Position numbers and translations under genes: made by a program
Shown: one piece after another, positions 31,772-44,307 of the stretch
Numbering within the stretch: position 1 is the first letter of the stretch
Layout: each line of letters starts with the position of its first letter
NCBI GenBank assembly: GCA_033398695.1
Contig: JAWKAU010000245.1
Span: forward strand, 62,001-126,000
Reading direction: 5' to 3'
DNA length: 64,000 nucleotides
Source: Orobanche coerulescens
Taxonomy: Eukaryota; Streptophyta; Magnoliopsida; Lamiales; Orobanchaceae
The notes under the pieces: model-generated
What the model saw: the letters and a program-made list of their open reading frames with translations, nothing else
The model's database searches: none
Told to the model about the DNA's origin: nothing

Positions 31772-32689
31772 TGGTTTCTGTGATATTGATGTTGATGTTT
31801 TCGTTAATTGTGATATTGTTCGGAATATCACAATGCTTTGTGCTCGGGGTCGAGTGACATTATATATCGAGTCTTGGTGCTTGGCTAGAATGGCATAAGA
31901 ATAATGTATTATGTGCAATGTGTCCTTGTAAGTGAATTGAAGTGGATGATGGGGTCGTGGACCCTGTGCTTTGTAACCGGAATTGTTGGGTCGTGGACCC
32001 CGTGTTTTGTTAACGGATTTGCATTTTGGAAAATGAACTTTGGGACTGTGACCCTAAGTGGCATTCGAGGAATTAAGAACTTTTTAATTTCAAATGTTTT
32101 CAAAACTCCCGAGATTTAGAAGTGTTTTCAAAGTGCTTACTTGTTTCGTTTCTAGTTTCAAGACTTGAACTACTTTAACTAAACAATATATCTCGGGAAG
32201 TCTTTCGTTGTATTCTCGGAATGTGTTGTGTATGGATCGTATTTGCATTTTATACTTGTACTAGCAAAACAGTGGAGTTTTGCTAACCCCCGAGTATTCG
32301 GGGGGTGGATGTCTGTTCTGCGTCCAGGTACAAGCAGGTTTTGGGAGCAAAACACAGGATCGGTGCGAAGGATGATGGAAGACGAATGATACTAATCACG
32401 TGAAGGCCAGTTTTGGGTACAGTCGGTCGGAGTTTGTTGTATGGTCTTTTCCAATGTCGTACTTTTGTTTGTGAGTGTATTTTAGCCTTGCATGGGTATG
32501 AGTCGAGATAGAAATGTATACTTTGATTTGTATGTTAGTGATAAAAGACCAAATCGGTCTATTGGTTTGTTATTTTGTTACATCGGTATGTAATGTAATG
32601 TGTTGTTTTGATGTCTAGCCTGGTGGATCCTCAGGGAGAGGGTCTGCGGCGTGTAATATTCCTAGTTTGATTTCGAGGGTGTTACATTT

Positions 32690-32703
32690 ATGGTATCGAA
32701 GCA
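32690..32703 (+). other. Primer-binding site (tRNA-iMet, degenerate)
   Basis: ATGGTATCGAAGCATAGG four bases after the LTR; resembles TGGTATCAGAGC with two changes. Confidence 0.65.
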
Positions 32704-34108
32704 TAGGTTGCAGAAACCTAGGTTGTCGGGTCCAGTCGTGTAATGTTGGGTCTTGTCTTGTCAGATTATGTATGACTGAGTTGTGTCGCGATGCGTCGTC
32801 TAAGATGTCGGTCGTGATTAGTATCAAGGTGAAACCATCATCTTCATGCAACCTGTGGATGTAAGTCTCCCTACTATATTGTGCCTTATGTTATACGAAC
32901 TTGTATGATTTTGTGTTATAACGTGGAGTTTAAAGGTGATTTGTGACTATGTGGCCTATGCTTGTTTGATCCTCGTATGGTGCTAGAATGAAAGTGGTGC
33001 CAACGTATATGTATATATATACACACATCCTGGTATAAGTCGTTTTTACAAGGGTAATGGCCTTGGTGTGGTTACGCAAAGAAAAATTCGTCAATGTGAT
33101 ATTTTAAAGCTTTACATATTTTTGGGGAGTCACGTAAGTTTTGTCTTAAAACATCCTCCAAAGGGAGGAAAAAGTTTGATTTTCGTAAGATGACCTCATG
33201 GTCAATTTTTTTTTTAGAGAATTTGAACTACCGATATTTCATTTGCATTTTGTATTGTAAAAAACACGATTTTCTAAAACACTCAAATGAGGTCTACAAA
33301 TGTACTCAAGACGTGACTCTTGCTTTTAACTTTTCGGTTTTGAATGACAATTGTCTTTTGATGGTTGCTCATGAGGTGTTGTAATTATGTGAACCGATGG
33401 CTTTGAGATTCGAATGTTGTTTATTGGTGACCTTCGATTCTAGTAATGCCGTATATATGTTCGCAATCATGTTGCTGAAATAGAACAGTTAGCACACGCT
33501 AAGTGTGTAGCTAGCGCGTGCTAATGCAGCATGGGTAGCGCACGCTAAATATTTGTTGTAGAGCGTTAGTTAACCTGGACAGAGGCTAGAGAACTGCACT
33601 TCTTTTAGCCGTTAGGCCTAACCTTTACCATCTTATTTTCAAAAATATAATATGGAAGATGAAAAATCTCACTCGATTTAAACTTCAAACTCGGTTTTGG
33701 AAAAGTTTCCTGTACTGATTAAAGTATGTACGAATGGTTTGATGACCTTGTGTGGTTACCTTGTTTGTTATTAACGGTGATGCTGGTGTGTAGTGGCGTG
33801 GTGATTTTGACAATTCCGGTTGCACAGAAAATATTGTTTTGCAGATAATTTCAAAATGAGACGGTTAAAGTCTTTTGTTTATAAGTTTTGATAAAACAAC
33901 CCGAGGTACCAAAAATACTTTCAAGATTTTATTTTTAATAACATGCAAATCCGAAGATTTTCAAATGATATCATCTAAAGGGATATCTCGTGGATCTTCT
34001 TATCGAGTTGCTATTAGTTGTCTTACGTGATATCTCGTGCTGAGTTGGCACTTTAACACATTATTTTTGCGGAGTTGTGCCATCGTATCGAGTGAGAATC
34101 CACTTAGT
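32704..34108 (+). other. Leader of gag-only element
   Basis: Non-coding 1.4 kb between primer site and gag. It holds three more palindrome units (TAGCACACGCTA 33490, TAGCGCGTGCTA 33512, TAGCGCACGCTA 33536), the only ones outside an LTR, and a short TA-rich run at about 33007-33025. Confidence 0.7.
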
Positions 34109-34270
34109 ATGCCGAGGGGCAAAGGGCGCGGTCGTGACCGCGGTACAGATAGTCATGGAGATCAGACGCGGGACCAAGAGAATATTTCCGGCAAGGTTGC
34201 TATTCAAACACTTCGTTCTCGTTGTTTAGGTTTCGGGGACGAAACCTCTTTTAAAGGTGATATGGTGTAA
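34109..34270 (+). pseudogene. Gag remnant fused to pol C-terminal tail
   Basis: ATG then MPRGKGRGRDRGTDSHGDQT, an Arg/Gly-rich gypsy Gag start. After about 25 residues it jumps to LGFGDETSFKGDMV and stop, which resembles the end of gypsy pol just before the polypurine tract. A large internal deletion thus joined gag start to pol end. Confidence 0.7.
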
Positions 34271-34910
34271 TACCCATATTTTTTCGCTTTCATTTTGTTC
34301 GACTCTATCGACTCGTTTGTGTTCGTCGATATTTTCTGGACTTGTTCTACTCTTCACTTTTCGTTGTTCGAACGAGTTGCGGTATTGTTTCGGGTTAATC
34401 CGTTTGTCGTTCTGACTTTTTCCGAATTCGGTTCCGCTCCTGTGAATCTTATGTAAATGTATATCTTGTCATTTTCACCGGATCATATATTGTCTTGATT
34501 CGTGTTGTGGACTTCGGGGATGCTATTCGATTCCAGTTATTCGTTATGATTTGGATATGATTGTTCGACCATTGTTGTCTCGATCGTTTGTTGTCCGGTA
34601 TTCGTTGATCTCGTATCATGATTTTTGAGCATTCAGACCACTTCGTAATTTCTTTAAGTTCGGGAAATTAACTTCATATTCGATCTTCTAAACCTTGGGT
34701 TGTTGGAATTTCATATTTGTTCAACGATTAACTCATGTTTTGATTGCTATGCTGTTCGGATTGGTCAACCATATTAATTTTTGGATCGCTGCGTTTTGTT
34801 GTCATTCTGGCGTAGCGATAGTAATGTTAGCAGCCTCGTGCTGCATGTGATTCGTTGCAGGTAATCGGCAATGGATAACGTATGTTGTCAGAGATTGTTT
34901 GCGCTGATCG
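34266..34910 (+). repeat. Truncated LTR-like fragment inside the gag-only element
   Basis: Begins TGTAATACCCATA directly after 'cgaaacctcttttaaaggtg', itself polypurine-like, so it looks like the start of a 3' LTR from another copy. It runs about 640 bp without the palindrome array and merges into sequence preceding the true polypurine tract at 34948. Confidence 0.55.
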
Positions 34911-34947
34911 TTTTATTGTTTTAAGTTTCGGGGCCGAAACTTCTTTT

Positions 34948-34960
34948 AAGAGGGGTAGAA
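34948..34960 (+). other. Polypurine tract
   Basis: AAGAGGGGTAGAA immediately before the 3' LTR, preceded by 'gaaacttctttt'. It primes plus-strand DNA synthesis. Confidence 0.85.
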
Positions 34961-37755
34961 TGTAATACCCGATATCTTCGTTCCAGTTTTGTTGAGTTTT
35001 TCTGCGGGATATCGTTTTGGCGTTACCTATGTCTTTGGATTGTTGTGCCACGTTTGGTTGTGTCATGAGTTGACACGTGTTTGATTCCCATTCCAGATCA
35101 TTTCTTGAGTTTTGACTCATTTCAGTGTAGCGCACGCTACCGCTTGTGGAGTAGCGCGCGCCACTGCGTTGTGATTAGCGCACGCTACCTGGTGTGTAGC
35201 GCACATTAATTGGCAGTCTAGAGACAGTCCAGGAGTTACTGGACTGAGACTAGAGTCTCGCTAGCGCACGCTATGGTTGGTAGCTAGCGCACACTATTGT
35301 CTGTTTAGCGCACGTTATTTCTTCGTTCCAGCGCACGCTACCTGGTAGGTGCAGATCTGTCCAGGAGCTACTGGACTGGATCCGTGACCCGTTAGCGCAT
35401 GCTACGCTTATAGGCTAGTGCACGCTAACAGTGTTACATGCGGGAAGTTCTAGGTGTTGACCTCGTTAGCGCACGCTAATACTGTTTGGTTAGCGCACGC
35501 TAATAACTGTCCAGTATAAATACGGGACAGCAGGCTTTCCATCGCCATTTTCTTTTTTTTCCTCTCCTTTTCATTCCCAGTCGTCGGGAAGCATCTCTAA
35601 GGAAGATTTTGGGCGATCTTCTTCATTAAGCTTCATCTTGGAGCGGATTTGTAGGTGTTTAACAACATCTAATCATCTCATTTGCTCAAATCAAGGTAAT
35701 CTCTTCTTAGAACCCTAGTTTCTTGAATTTGGGGGTTTTTCTTGGTTTTGGTGATTTTTACCTGACCTCATCCGATCGGTTGAGTATTATTGATTGTCTT
35801 GGCCGTGGCTTTTGGTTTGACAATCCATTTATTGATTTTGTATCACCCGGAACAATGATTCTTGATTTCCTTGAGAAACTTAGATCCTTTTTATTTTTAG
35901 GATCAATTCGGATTCCGATTAGTGTTATTGATTCGTGTTGGTGTTATATTTGTAGTATTCGTGGGGTTTCTGGATTCTTGGTCGTCTTTGGAAGTTCGAG
36001 GGCTATCCGACCGTGTCCGTTCATTGTTCCGTTGCTCGTGGTATCGAGGCAAGTATCTTGCCCATACATTACGTATTTTGTGGATTTAATATTTGGTAAT
36101 CGATGTTACGTGCCGAATGAATGTCTATAATTAACTTTCAAAGGAATCGGTATGCTTTTCAATATTTCCTTAAAGATGACTCGTATGATTTCGTTGTTAA
36201 ATGTGCTTGTCTAAGTATGTGTATTATTGTTGAGTATAGGAATACCTTACTTTCGTAGGGTATCGTTTTGTGTGAATATGTCGTTTGTAGATTTAAAGTT
36301 TAACCTTTCGTTGAGATATGCGTGGGGGAACGTGTGTTTATTGATGATCATGTGACTTTGTGTGATAAAGGTGGTAACTCCTTTATGAGGCGGTTGTGCC
36401 GTTCGGCGTGGTAGGAAAGTATTTTCTCTCGTTGCTATGTTATTGGTATTAGCTGCATCGTTGAATTCTAGTGTTAATTTATCGTTACTTGGTCGTGAGT
36501 ATGTGTTGGATGAACTAGCCTTTCTAGTAAGGTACCTTGACTATATATACTGTGATTGACTTTCGAGGGTTGTGTTTTGCAACTATGAATTATGATCTTT
36601 TGGGTGTGTGAGTTGTTGTCCATCCACCCGGAGCGTTCGACGGGACGTCTGGGGTTGATACTAAGGGGTACGGCCATGGAAGTGGACTTGGGTGCGTGTG
36701 TCATTGATCTTCCACCCGGAGCGTTCGACGGGGCGTCTGGGGGCCGATACTAAGGGGTACGGCCGCGGAAGTGGTTTCCCACCCGGAGCGTTCGACAGGG
36801 TGTTTGGGGGCCGATGCTAAGGGGCACGACCGTGGGTTACCAAGTGTGGTTTCTGTGATATTGAAGTTGATGTTTTCGTTAATTTTGATATTGTCCGGAG
36901 TATCACAATGCTTTGTGCTCGGGGTCGAGTGACATTATATATCGAGTCTTGGTGCTTGGCTAGAATGGCATAATAATAATGTATTATGTGCAATATGTCC
37001 TTGTAAGTGAATTGAAGTGGATGATCGGGTCGTGGACCCTGTGTTTTGTAACCGGAATTGTTGGGTCGTGGACCCCGTGTTTTGTTAACGGATTTGCATT
37101 TTGGTAAATGAACTTTGGGACTGTGACCCTAAGTGGCTTTCGAGGCATTAAGAACTTTTCAATTTCAAATGTTTTCAAAACTCCCGAGATTTAGAAGTGT
37201 TTTCAAAGTGCTTACTTGTTTCGTTTCTAGTTTCAAGACTTGAACTATTTTAACTAAACAATATATCTCAGGAAGTCTTTTGTTGTATTCTCGGAATGTA
37301 TTGTGTATGGCTCGTATTAGCATTTTATACTTGTACTAGCAAAACAGTGGAGTTTTACTAACCCCCGAGTATTCGGGGGGTGGATGTCTGTTCTGCATCC
37401 AGGTACATGCAGGTTTTGGGAGAAAAACACAGGATCGGTGCGAAGGATGATGGAAGACGAATGATACTAATCACATGAAGGCCAGTTTTGGGTACAGTCG
37501 TTCGGAGTTCGTTGTATGGTCTTTTCCACTGTCGTACTTTTGTTTGTGAGTGTATTTTACCCTTGCATGGGTATGAGTCGAGATAGAAATGTATACTTTG
37601 ATTTGTATGTTAGTGATAAAAGACCAAATCGGTCTGTTGGTTTGTTATTTTGTTACGTCGGTATGTAATGTAATGTGTTGTTTCGATGTCTAGCCTAGTG
37701 GATCCTCACGGAGAGGGTCTGCGGCGTGTACCCGGTTTGATTTCGGGGTGTTACA
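34961..37755 (+). repeat. 3' LTR of gag-only gypsy element
   Basis: 2,795 bp, TGTAATACCC to GGGTGTTACA. It contains the palindrome array (35128-35502), a TATA repeat with one arm mismatch (35509-35528), and three units of the 67-bp repeat (starts 36625, 36713, 36780; the first spacing is 88 bp). Confidence 0.92.
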
Positions 37756-37934
37756 TACTCAATGAATCAGGCAGATCATAGTCCCGACACAGTATCAGGT
37801 ATGCTTATGATCTCTAATGTGCCTACTTTCGCTTTGTTTGACACTGGCGCCACACACTCTTTTATATCTGCAAAGTTTTATCATGCCATTGGTCATAGAA
37901 GCGTTAAAATTGTTGAGTCTCTTGAGGTTATCTT
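37756..37934 (+). pseudogene. Oldest gypsy element, piece 2: protease
   Basis: In frame with 29863-29971. It encodes SGMLMISNVPTFALFDTGATHSFIS with the aspartic protease triad DTG at 37840-37848 and continues to VESLEVI, where the second inserted element begins at 37935. The next residues ([13 protein letters not shown]) are found at 61725 onward. Confidence 0.92.
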
Positions 37935-40687
37935 TGTAACACCCCCAATCCACTCAGGGATATTACACGCCGTAGACCCTCTCCTCGAGGATCTACCAGG
38001 CTGATAACTAAAATCAAACATCTAAACATCGCCTTTAAGGCTAAAATGACTCAGTAGACCGACTTGGTCTTTCAATAATAACATACAACTCATTCCCAAA
38101 CACATACCCACGCAGGGGTCAAAATAAAATAAACTCCCGTACAACGGGGAAAAGATACCGCAGCGGAAAAGAAAATACAACTGGACCAATACGACATCAA
38201 CGGAACCTCGTGTGATTAGTATCGTTCATCTTTCATCATCCTTCGTGCCGACCCTGTGCTATGCTCCAAAACACGAATGCAAAAATAGACATCCACCCCG
38301 AATACTCGGGGGTTAGCAAACTCCACCGCTTTTGCTAGTGCAAGTACAAGTGCAAAAATACGAGCCATACAATACAAGTTCCAAGAACAATAATAATCAG
38401 GAATCCTCAAAGGTTCAAACGTAAGGAAAAGTACTTCCCGAGGCAAGAGTTTGGGTAAACATTTCCAAAACTGAAAGATCGCAAATAAGGGAAACAATTT
38501 ACAAAACAGTTTAAAATGCCGTCGAGAGTTTTAATAGAAAACAATTTAGGATTATAAAATCCTTCTCTTTCCAAAAATCAATAGGGTCACAGCCCAAATG
38601 TTTTGTTTTCGCAAATAGGAAACCACCAATAATTTACAGGGTCAAAGCCCAACATCACGTGTCCTCAACGGACGAAAAATCAACGAAACATAATCACGCA
38701 CGCGCATCGCCTAGGACCGGGACGATACCACCGACATCCCACTCGAGGCCTCGAAGGACCCTCCCGAGCTGGCTAGCGAAACAAATCACACACATCTCAC
38801 GGTTGGATCAATCGCTTGTTGCATCCTGGCCACATGATCACATGCCATGTGCCACCGTAGATTATCTCAGGCTCCCACGGTTGGATCAATCACTTGTTGC
38901 ATCCTGGCCACATGATCACATGCCATGTGCCACCGTAGACCTTCAACCATATCCACACATTCACACAAATAACATATCACATCAAGGATATTCAAACAAT
39001 TCGCCCAGAGGCATCAAACACTTAGCAAAACACCACGTCAATCCACAACGCACCGAAATGACATAATATACGTCCACACACAATACTAAGTGCAACATGA
39101 ACACCAAGCATATACATAGAATTCACATAGTTATTCTCGAACCACACCAATCACAAAACACACACGGTTTTGAAAGAGGCCTTTAACGAGGCTAACCAAA
39201 TCTTTTGAAAACTCATTTCAAACAAACAAACAAACCAAGACGATCACCAATCATCATATCCGCGAAACAAGAAAAGTATGGACAAGGTACTTGCCTCAAA
39301 ATCGGTACGCAAGTATTCCGACGAACACGGCTCAACCGGAAAGCTTCGAAACGCCCAATGCTATCGAAACGGAAGACGCATTTACTTAACGAAAGGGTTC
39401 AACACGGTTTCTTCTCAATAAACACGACCCTAACATCATACAATCATTAAATCATCGACCATACGAGGAAGAATAATCGTAGTACGCCCGAAAACACCTC
39501 TAAGTCATTTCTAGGACACCTTCAAGGCGTCGGTCAAGAACTCAACTCAAACAACGAATCGATACGATCCAACCATGGAATAACAAGGGAAATGATATAA
39601 TACATCTAAATAATCATCAATCCATCATAATCCTAAGTTAAATCGGATTAAACGGACGAAATCAACCAAAATACCCAAATTCCCCAAAACTAGATTTCAA
39701 GAAATCTAACCTTGATTCGGTAGATCGGAGGAGGTTACCGGATGATTGGTTGATGCTATAAACTCAAGAACTTCATGGATTGGATGTATGACAACATGCC
39801 TCCATGATCCATAAGTCTCCAACCGCGGAAGAGGAGGAAGGAAGTGGGAAAAACGAGAGGAAAATGAAGTCCTTCCCCCAAATCCCGTGTAATATAGAGA
39901 AACACAGCAGAACCTATCGGCCAGCCTATCGGCCGATAGGCCCAACCGATACCCTATACAGAATGCCGGCAGTAGATCCTATCGACCCCCCTATCGGCCG
40001 AAAGGCTCCTGGAAGTGATCGGCCAAAAACTGAAACGACCATAACTCTCTCGTCCGGACTCCGATTGACTCACCGTTTGAACCATTGGAAAGCTAACTCG
40101 ATGTTCTATAATATTGCAAAGATTTATAATTTTTGGAGTCACCAAAAATTAATGGTGATCTAACAAAGTCGAACTCATACTTAGAAAAGTCGTTTAGTAA
40201 TCCTGAATTCAACAAAACGACACCGAAACCCGAGCCTGAATACGAACCGAAGATACGGTTACGAAGTACTCACAAAGACGAATCTAAGAGCTAGTAGAAC
40301 ACACGATTCCGACCACCCGAAGGCTCGAAATTCGACAACGGAAGGTAATTACCCCAAACTTTGGGAAATTACGAAAATGGCCCAACTGACCTAAAATCAC
40401 CATACGACAACTAATAATCAAACCGAAGCTCACAACAAGTATAACAACTTTAAATGAACTTACGAAAAACCCCAAACGACAATTTCAAACGAGATTCGCA
40501 AGAACCGAACTCAAGCGCGGTAAAGTCGCTAATAAGCACGGAACTCAACAAAGCAAGACCAAACGAACTCGGATGACAAAAGTGCAGAATTAAATATTCT
40601 CCGAATGACGAAACGGTCATGAGAGAGAGTCACAAACAGACTCACCAAAAAGAAATTTACCGAAAATCGAAAATTGCGGATATTACA
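37935..40687 (-). repeat. 3' LTR of minus-strand gypsy element
   Basis: 2,753 bp, on the plus strand TGTAACACCCCC to GCGGATATTACA. It contains a 78-bp tandem pair ('cacggttggatcaatcrctt' at 38798 and 38876), 'gacaaggtacttgcctc' (about 39280, donor-like on the minus strand), a CCTATCGGCCGATAGG cluster (39918-40000), and on the minus strand a TATA-like CTATATTACAC at about 39890. Confidence 0.92.
39918..40003. repeat. CCTATCGGCCGATAGG palindrome cluster
   Basis: Same motif as in the solo LTR, four CTATCG(G/A)CC words with one perfect palindrome (about 39927-39942), again just upstream of the TATA-like site. Repeated in the partner LTR at about 60955-61042. Confidence 0.8.
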
Positions 40688-40722
40688 TTCTACCCTCCTT
40701 AAAAGAAGTTTCGTCCGAAACT
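40688..40722 (-). other. Polypurine tract of minus-strand gypsy element
   Basis: Minus strand reads 'cgaaacttcttttaagga' then GGGTAGAA directly against the 3' LTR, matching the tract at 34948. Confidence 0.85.
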
Positions 40723-41129
40723 TAAAACAAGTAGGGGAAGAAATATTCCGCCAGGAAAAACTCAACGAGACACACAAGAATGCGTAACTAACGCCCAACG
40801 GCGAAATGTTACAAACAACGCAAAGGGTATACGGTGTGAAAACACGCTCCACGACGACCAACACAACGTCGCGGTAGAGACATAATAAAACCAACAAATG
40901 ACAAGCGTCATCAAATGGATAATACAATCAAGTCAATGATCCAAACAATCACAAAACACAAATTACTTGTTACAAGAGAACACGCATGATCGAAAACAGA
41001 GAATAAACACAAAGCGATCCACAAGGGTAATTATAAATAATCGGACTACGCCGAAATCCTCAAAACCACCCTAGGCATCTCCGTGTCCTTTCTGAGCAGA
41101 GACGCAACCTCGATCCCCAAATCTCTCGC

Positions 41130-42079
41130 CTACCGTCTCGCAATGCACGGATCGGTGACCCACCCGCCACACTTGAAACAGTGACTAACGGTGAACGACA
41201 ATTCTTCGCAGTATGGCCCGCTCGACTACGCTTATAACATATCTTGAAGTGCTCACATTACTCACTGCGGGGTACTACTCCTCCGATCACGCGATCTAGG
41301 AACCATATTGGGATGACGACGAAGTCCCAACCTCAAGGGGCCCACTCACGATTTCTGAAAAGTTCCCAACGGTTTTCTGTTTCTTCGAGTCGACATACTC
41401 TGGCCGATAACTGGATAGCTCATAGGCTAACGCCCTATTTTGATAATCTCTCAAGGAAGTACAAGCGAGACTCGCCATGTCTTGGCGAATCTCCGGCTTC
41501 ATCCGCCTACTAAAATGACAAATCTTGTCCTCCTCTGTCCTTACTTGATTTTGCACATAGCCGAGCCGTTGCTAAAATCAATAATAGCTTGAGACAATGG
41601 TACATCCTGCGGTTTCGCGAAAAGAATTCATTAATCCTCCGATTTCTGATCGGTTCGGACAAAACTCATCTCTCATGAATTTACGGAACTCGCCCACGTG
41701 ACAACGCGATCTCGAGGCTTGGTAGCCTCCCACCACTAGCGGCATCTTTGTCGAAAAGATCTTGAGCTACCGGAACCTTACGTTCTCTCGGACAATCAAC
41801 TATCTCGAAAATCTTTTCCAACCGGAAAAGCCAACCATCCAGCCAACGCATCCGCAACACCGGCGAATCCGAGGGGATTCATACGAATCACTTCTCGGCC
41901 ACCGATTTGCACTGCAGTGCCGGGTCACATCTGTAACACGCTGAATCGCTCGAGTCAATCGAGTCATCCGAGTGGCTACTGCCGCAAAATAGTAGCAACA
42001 CCAATACCAATACCATCACCGTGGCATGCTCTCGACCACGCGTCCGATCGCCACGACCACGACCTCGGCCCCTAGGCAT
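41130..42079 (-). pseudogene. Gag remnant of minus-strand gypsy element
   Basis: ATG at 42079 starts MPRGRGRGRGDRTRGREH. A capsid C-terminal piece at 41296-41556 reads KICHFSRRMKPEIRQDMASL and ALAYELSS, parallel to the gag at 10920-11110. At about 41140-41185 the minus strand has CFKCGGWVTDPC, a knuckle that has lost its His. Frames are broken between pieces. No protease, RT or integrase is present before the polypurine tract. Confidence 0.75.
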
Positions 42080-43385
42080 ACTAAATAAGTAACCACAAAA
42101 CACAACAAGGAAACATAATACATATCATATACAAAAATTAACATCTTAAAGCAACATTAATTCTAAAATCATATCAACGACGGTATCGTTCAAAGAATCT
42201 CAACGGCCCGAACGATAACCAAAGACATAATCACAAAACATCATGTAATAATCTAACATTTACACGAACATACCAACCAAATATTCAACATCTATCACTC
42301 GCTTGTCAAGACGCAAATCACCACGAGGAGATAAAAAGTAAACACCATTTCACAACTGTCACAGAGGGCTAACAAATCATATGAGTGGCGAACGACTCAA
42401 CGCTCACACCACCAATTCAACCACAATTCGGGTTAACACCGTAACGAAAGTTCGAAAACCATACACGCATTTCCGGTCCGCAAACAGAATGATAGGTTTT
42501 AAAAATGAAAACCACCTTTTGAAAACAGTTTGGAAACAACAGTTGATCTTGAGTATCATTTTACAAAAAGTAGTACAAACACCATTATCGAGACTTTGAA
42601 AATCATCTTGCGTTTGAACAAAAATGAGGACACCTTTCCTTTAGTGAAAAACTTTCAAAAATATTCGACCCTTGGGTCTAAGCAACTGCATTTGAAAATA
42701 TCTCAAAAAAATATTTTTGGTCCTCAACCGGAAATTTTTTGAAATGTATTGCGGCATTAGAAAACACCTTGAAAACACCGCAAGAAAATAATTCGCTTTA
42801 AAAGTACGTCTCGAATTTCAATTTTCTAAGATACTCAAGGTTTTCAAAAATAATTCAATGGGTTAGAATGCCCAAAAAGGTCGATGACGGTAGTACTTAT
42901 CAAAACTCACAAAATCATTTGAAAACACCCAACTACCGTCAAAATGGTCAAGGCCAACAACTCGGTTAAAGGAATCGATTTTCGAAATAAAATTCAGTCG
43001 GTAAGATACCGAAAGCCATTACAAAGGAACTCACGCAGCGGAAAAAAAAAGAAATACAGTCCAACATGCACAATCCAGCAACTACTCCTCACATGAAAGA
43101 AATATGAGAGTCAAATAGTCGCGTATCAAGAAATCAAAATCCATAAGAGGATTCCGTCACTTAGCAAATAAATCATAAAAATAGCTCGTGTCACACGAGG
43201 CACAACACAAAGAAGGGAGACTTACAGCCACAGGTCGCACGAAGATGATGATTGCCCACGATACTAATCACGACCAACCAACTCAGACGACGCGTCGCGA
43301 CACGAATCAGTCAGATAAAATCCGACGAGACAAAAACTCGATAGACACCACTGACCCGACAGCCTAGGTTTCCACAACCTAATCT
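42080..43385 (-). other. Leader of minus-strand gypsy element
   Basis: Non-coding 1.3 kb between gag start and primer site; reading frames on the other strand here lack motifs. Confidence 0.6.
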
Positions 43386-43398
43386 CTGATACCATTTA
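43385..43398 (-). other. Primer-binding site (tRNA-iMet)
   Basis: Minus strand ATGGTATCAGAG directly after the LTR end, matching the tRNA-iMet primer site. Confidence 0.8.
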
Positions 43399-44307
43399 TG
43401 TAACACCCCCAATCCACTCAGGGATATTACACGCCGTAGACCCTCTCCTCGAGGATCTACCAGGCTGATAACTAAAATCAAACATCTAAACATCGCCTTT
43501 AAGGCTAAAATGACTCAGTAGACCGACTTGGTCTTTCAATAATAACATACAACTCATTCCCAAACACATACCCACGCAGGGGTCAAAATAAAATAAACTC
43601 CCGTACAACGGGAAAAGATACCGCATGAAAAGAAAATACAATCGACCAATACGACATCAACGGAACCTCGTGTGATTAGTATCGTTCATCTTTCATCATC
43701 CTTCGTGCCGACCCGTGCTATGCTCCAAAACACGAATGCAAAAATAGACATCCACCCCGAATACTCGGGGGTTAGCAAAACTCCACTGTTTTGCTAGTGC
43801 AAGTACAAGTGCAAAAATACGAGCCATACAATACAAGTTCCAAGAACAATAATAATCGGGAATCCTCAAAGGTTCAAACGTAAGAAAAGTACTTCCTGAG
43901 GCAAGAGTTTGGGTAAACATTTCCAAAGCGAAAGATCGCAAATAAGGGAAACAATTTACAAAACAGTTTAAAATGCCGTCGAGAGTTTTAATAGAAAACA
44001 ATTTAGGATTATAAAATCCTTCTCTTTCCAAAATCAATAGTGGTCACATTTCAAATGTTTTGTTTTCGCAAATAGGAAACCACCAATAATTTACAGGGTC
44101 AAAGCCCAACATCACGTGTCCTCAACGGACGAAAAATCAACGAAACATAATCACGCACGCGCATCGCCTAGGACCGGGACGATACCACCGACATCCCACT
44201 CGAGGCCTCGAAGGACCCTCCCGAGCTGGCTAGCGAAACAAATCACACACATCTCACGGTTGGATCAATCGCTTGTTGCATCCTGGCCACATGATCACAT
44301 GCCATGT
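43399..44307 (-). repeat. 5' LTR of minus-strand gypsy element, part 1
   Basis: Matches 37935-38850. It is cut at CATGT (44303-44307) inside the first unit of the 78-bp tandem repeat by the copia element and continues at 59894. The LTR without the insertion would be about 2.73 kb, similar to its 2.75 kb partner. Confidence 0.92.

Larger units (their letters stand above)
29972..32686 (+). repeat. 5' LTR of gag-only gypsy element
   Basis: TGTAATACCC to GGGTGTTACA, 2,715 bp. It contains the palindrome array, a hairpin TATA box, donor-like 'aatcaaggtaatc' (about 30702) and 'cgaggcaagtatc' (about 31058), a 67-bp tandem pair (from 31638), a 38-bp pair 'gggtcgtggacccygtg' (31951, 31989), and twin hairpins (32264-32304). 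About 95% or better like the 3' LTR by eye. Confidence 0.92.
29972..37755 (+). mobile_element. Gag-only (non-autonomous) Ty3/gypsy element, TSD TACTC
   Basis: Two 2.7-2.8 kb LTRs (29972-32686 and 34961-37755) flank a 2.27 kb interior with a primer site (about 32690), a gag start (34109) and a polypurine tract (34948-34960) but no pol. The 5-bp duplication TACTC is perfect (29967-29971 and 37756-37760). It interrupts the gag-protease of the older element. It would need RT and integrase from a relative. Confidence 0.92.

Noticed and set aside
42381..42742. Plus-strand frames in the minus-strand gypsy leader
   Set aside because: No motifs; they lie in the non-coding leader between gag start and primer site.
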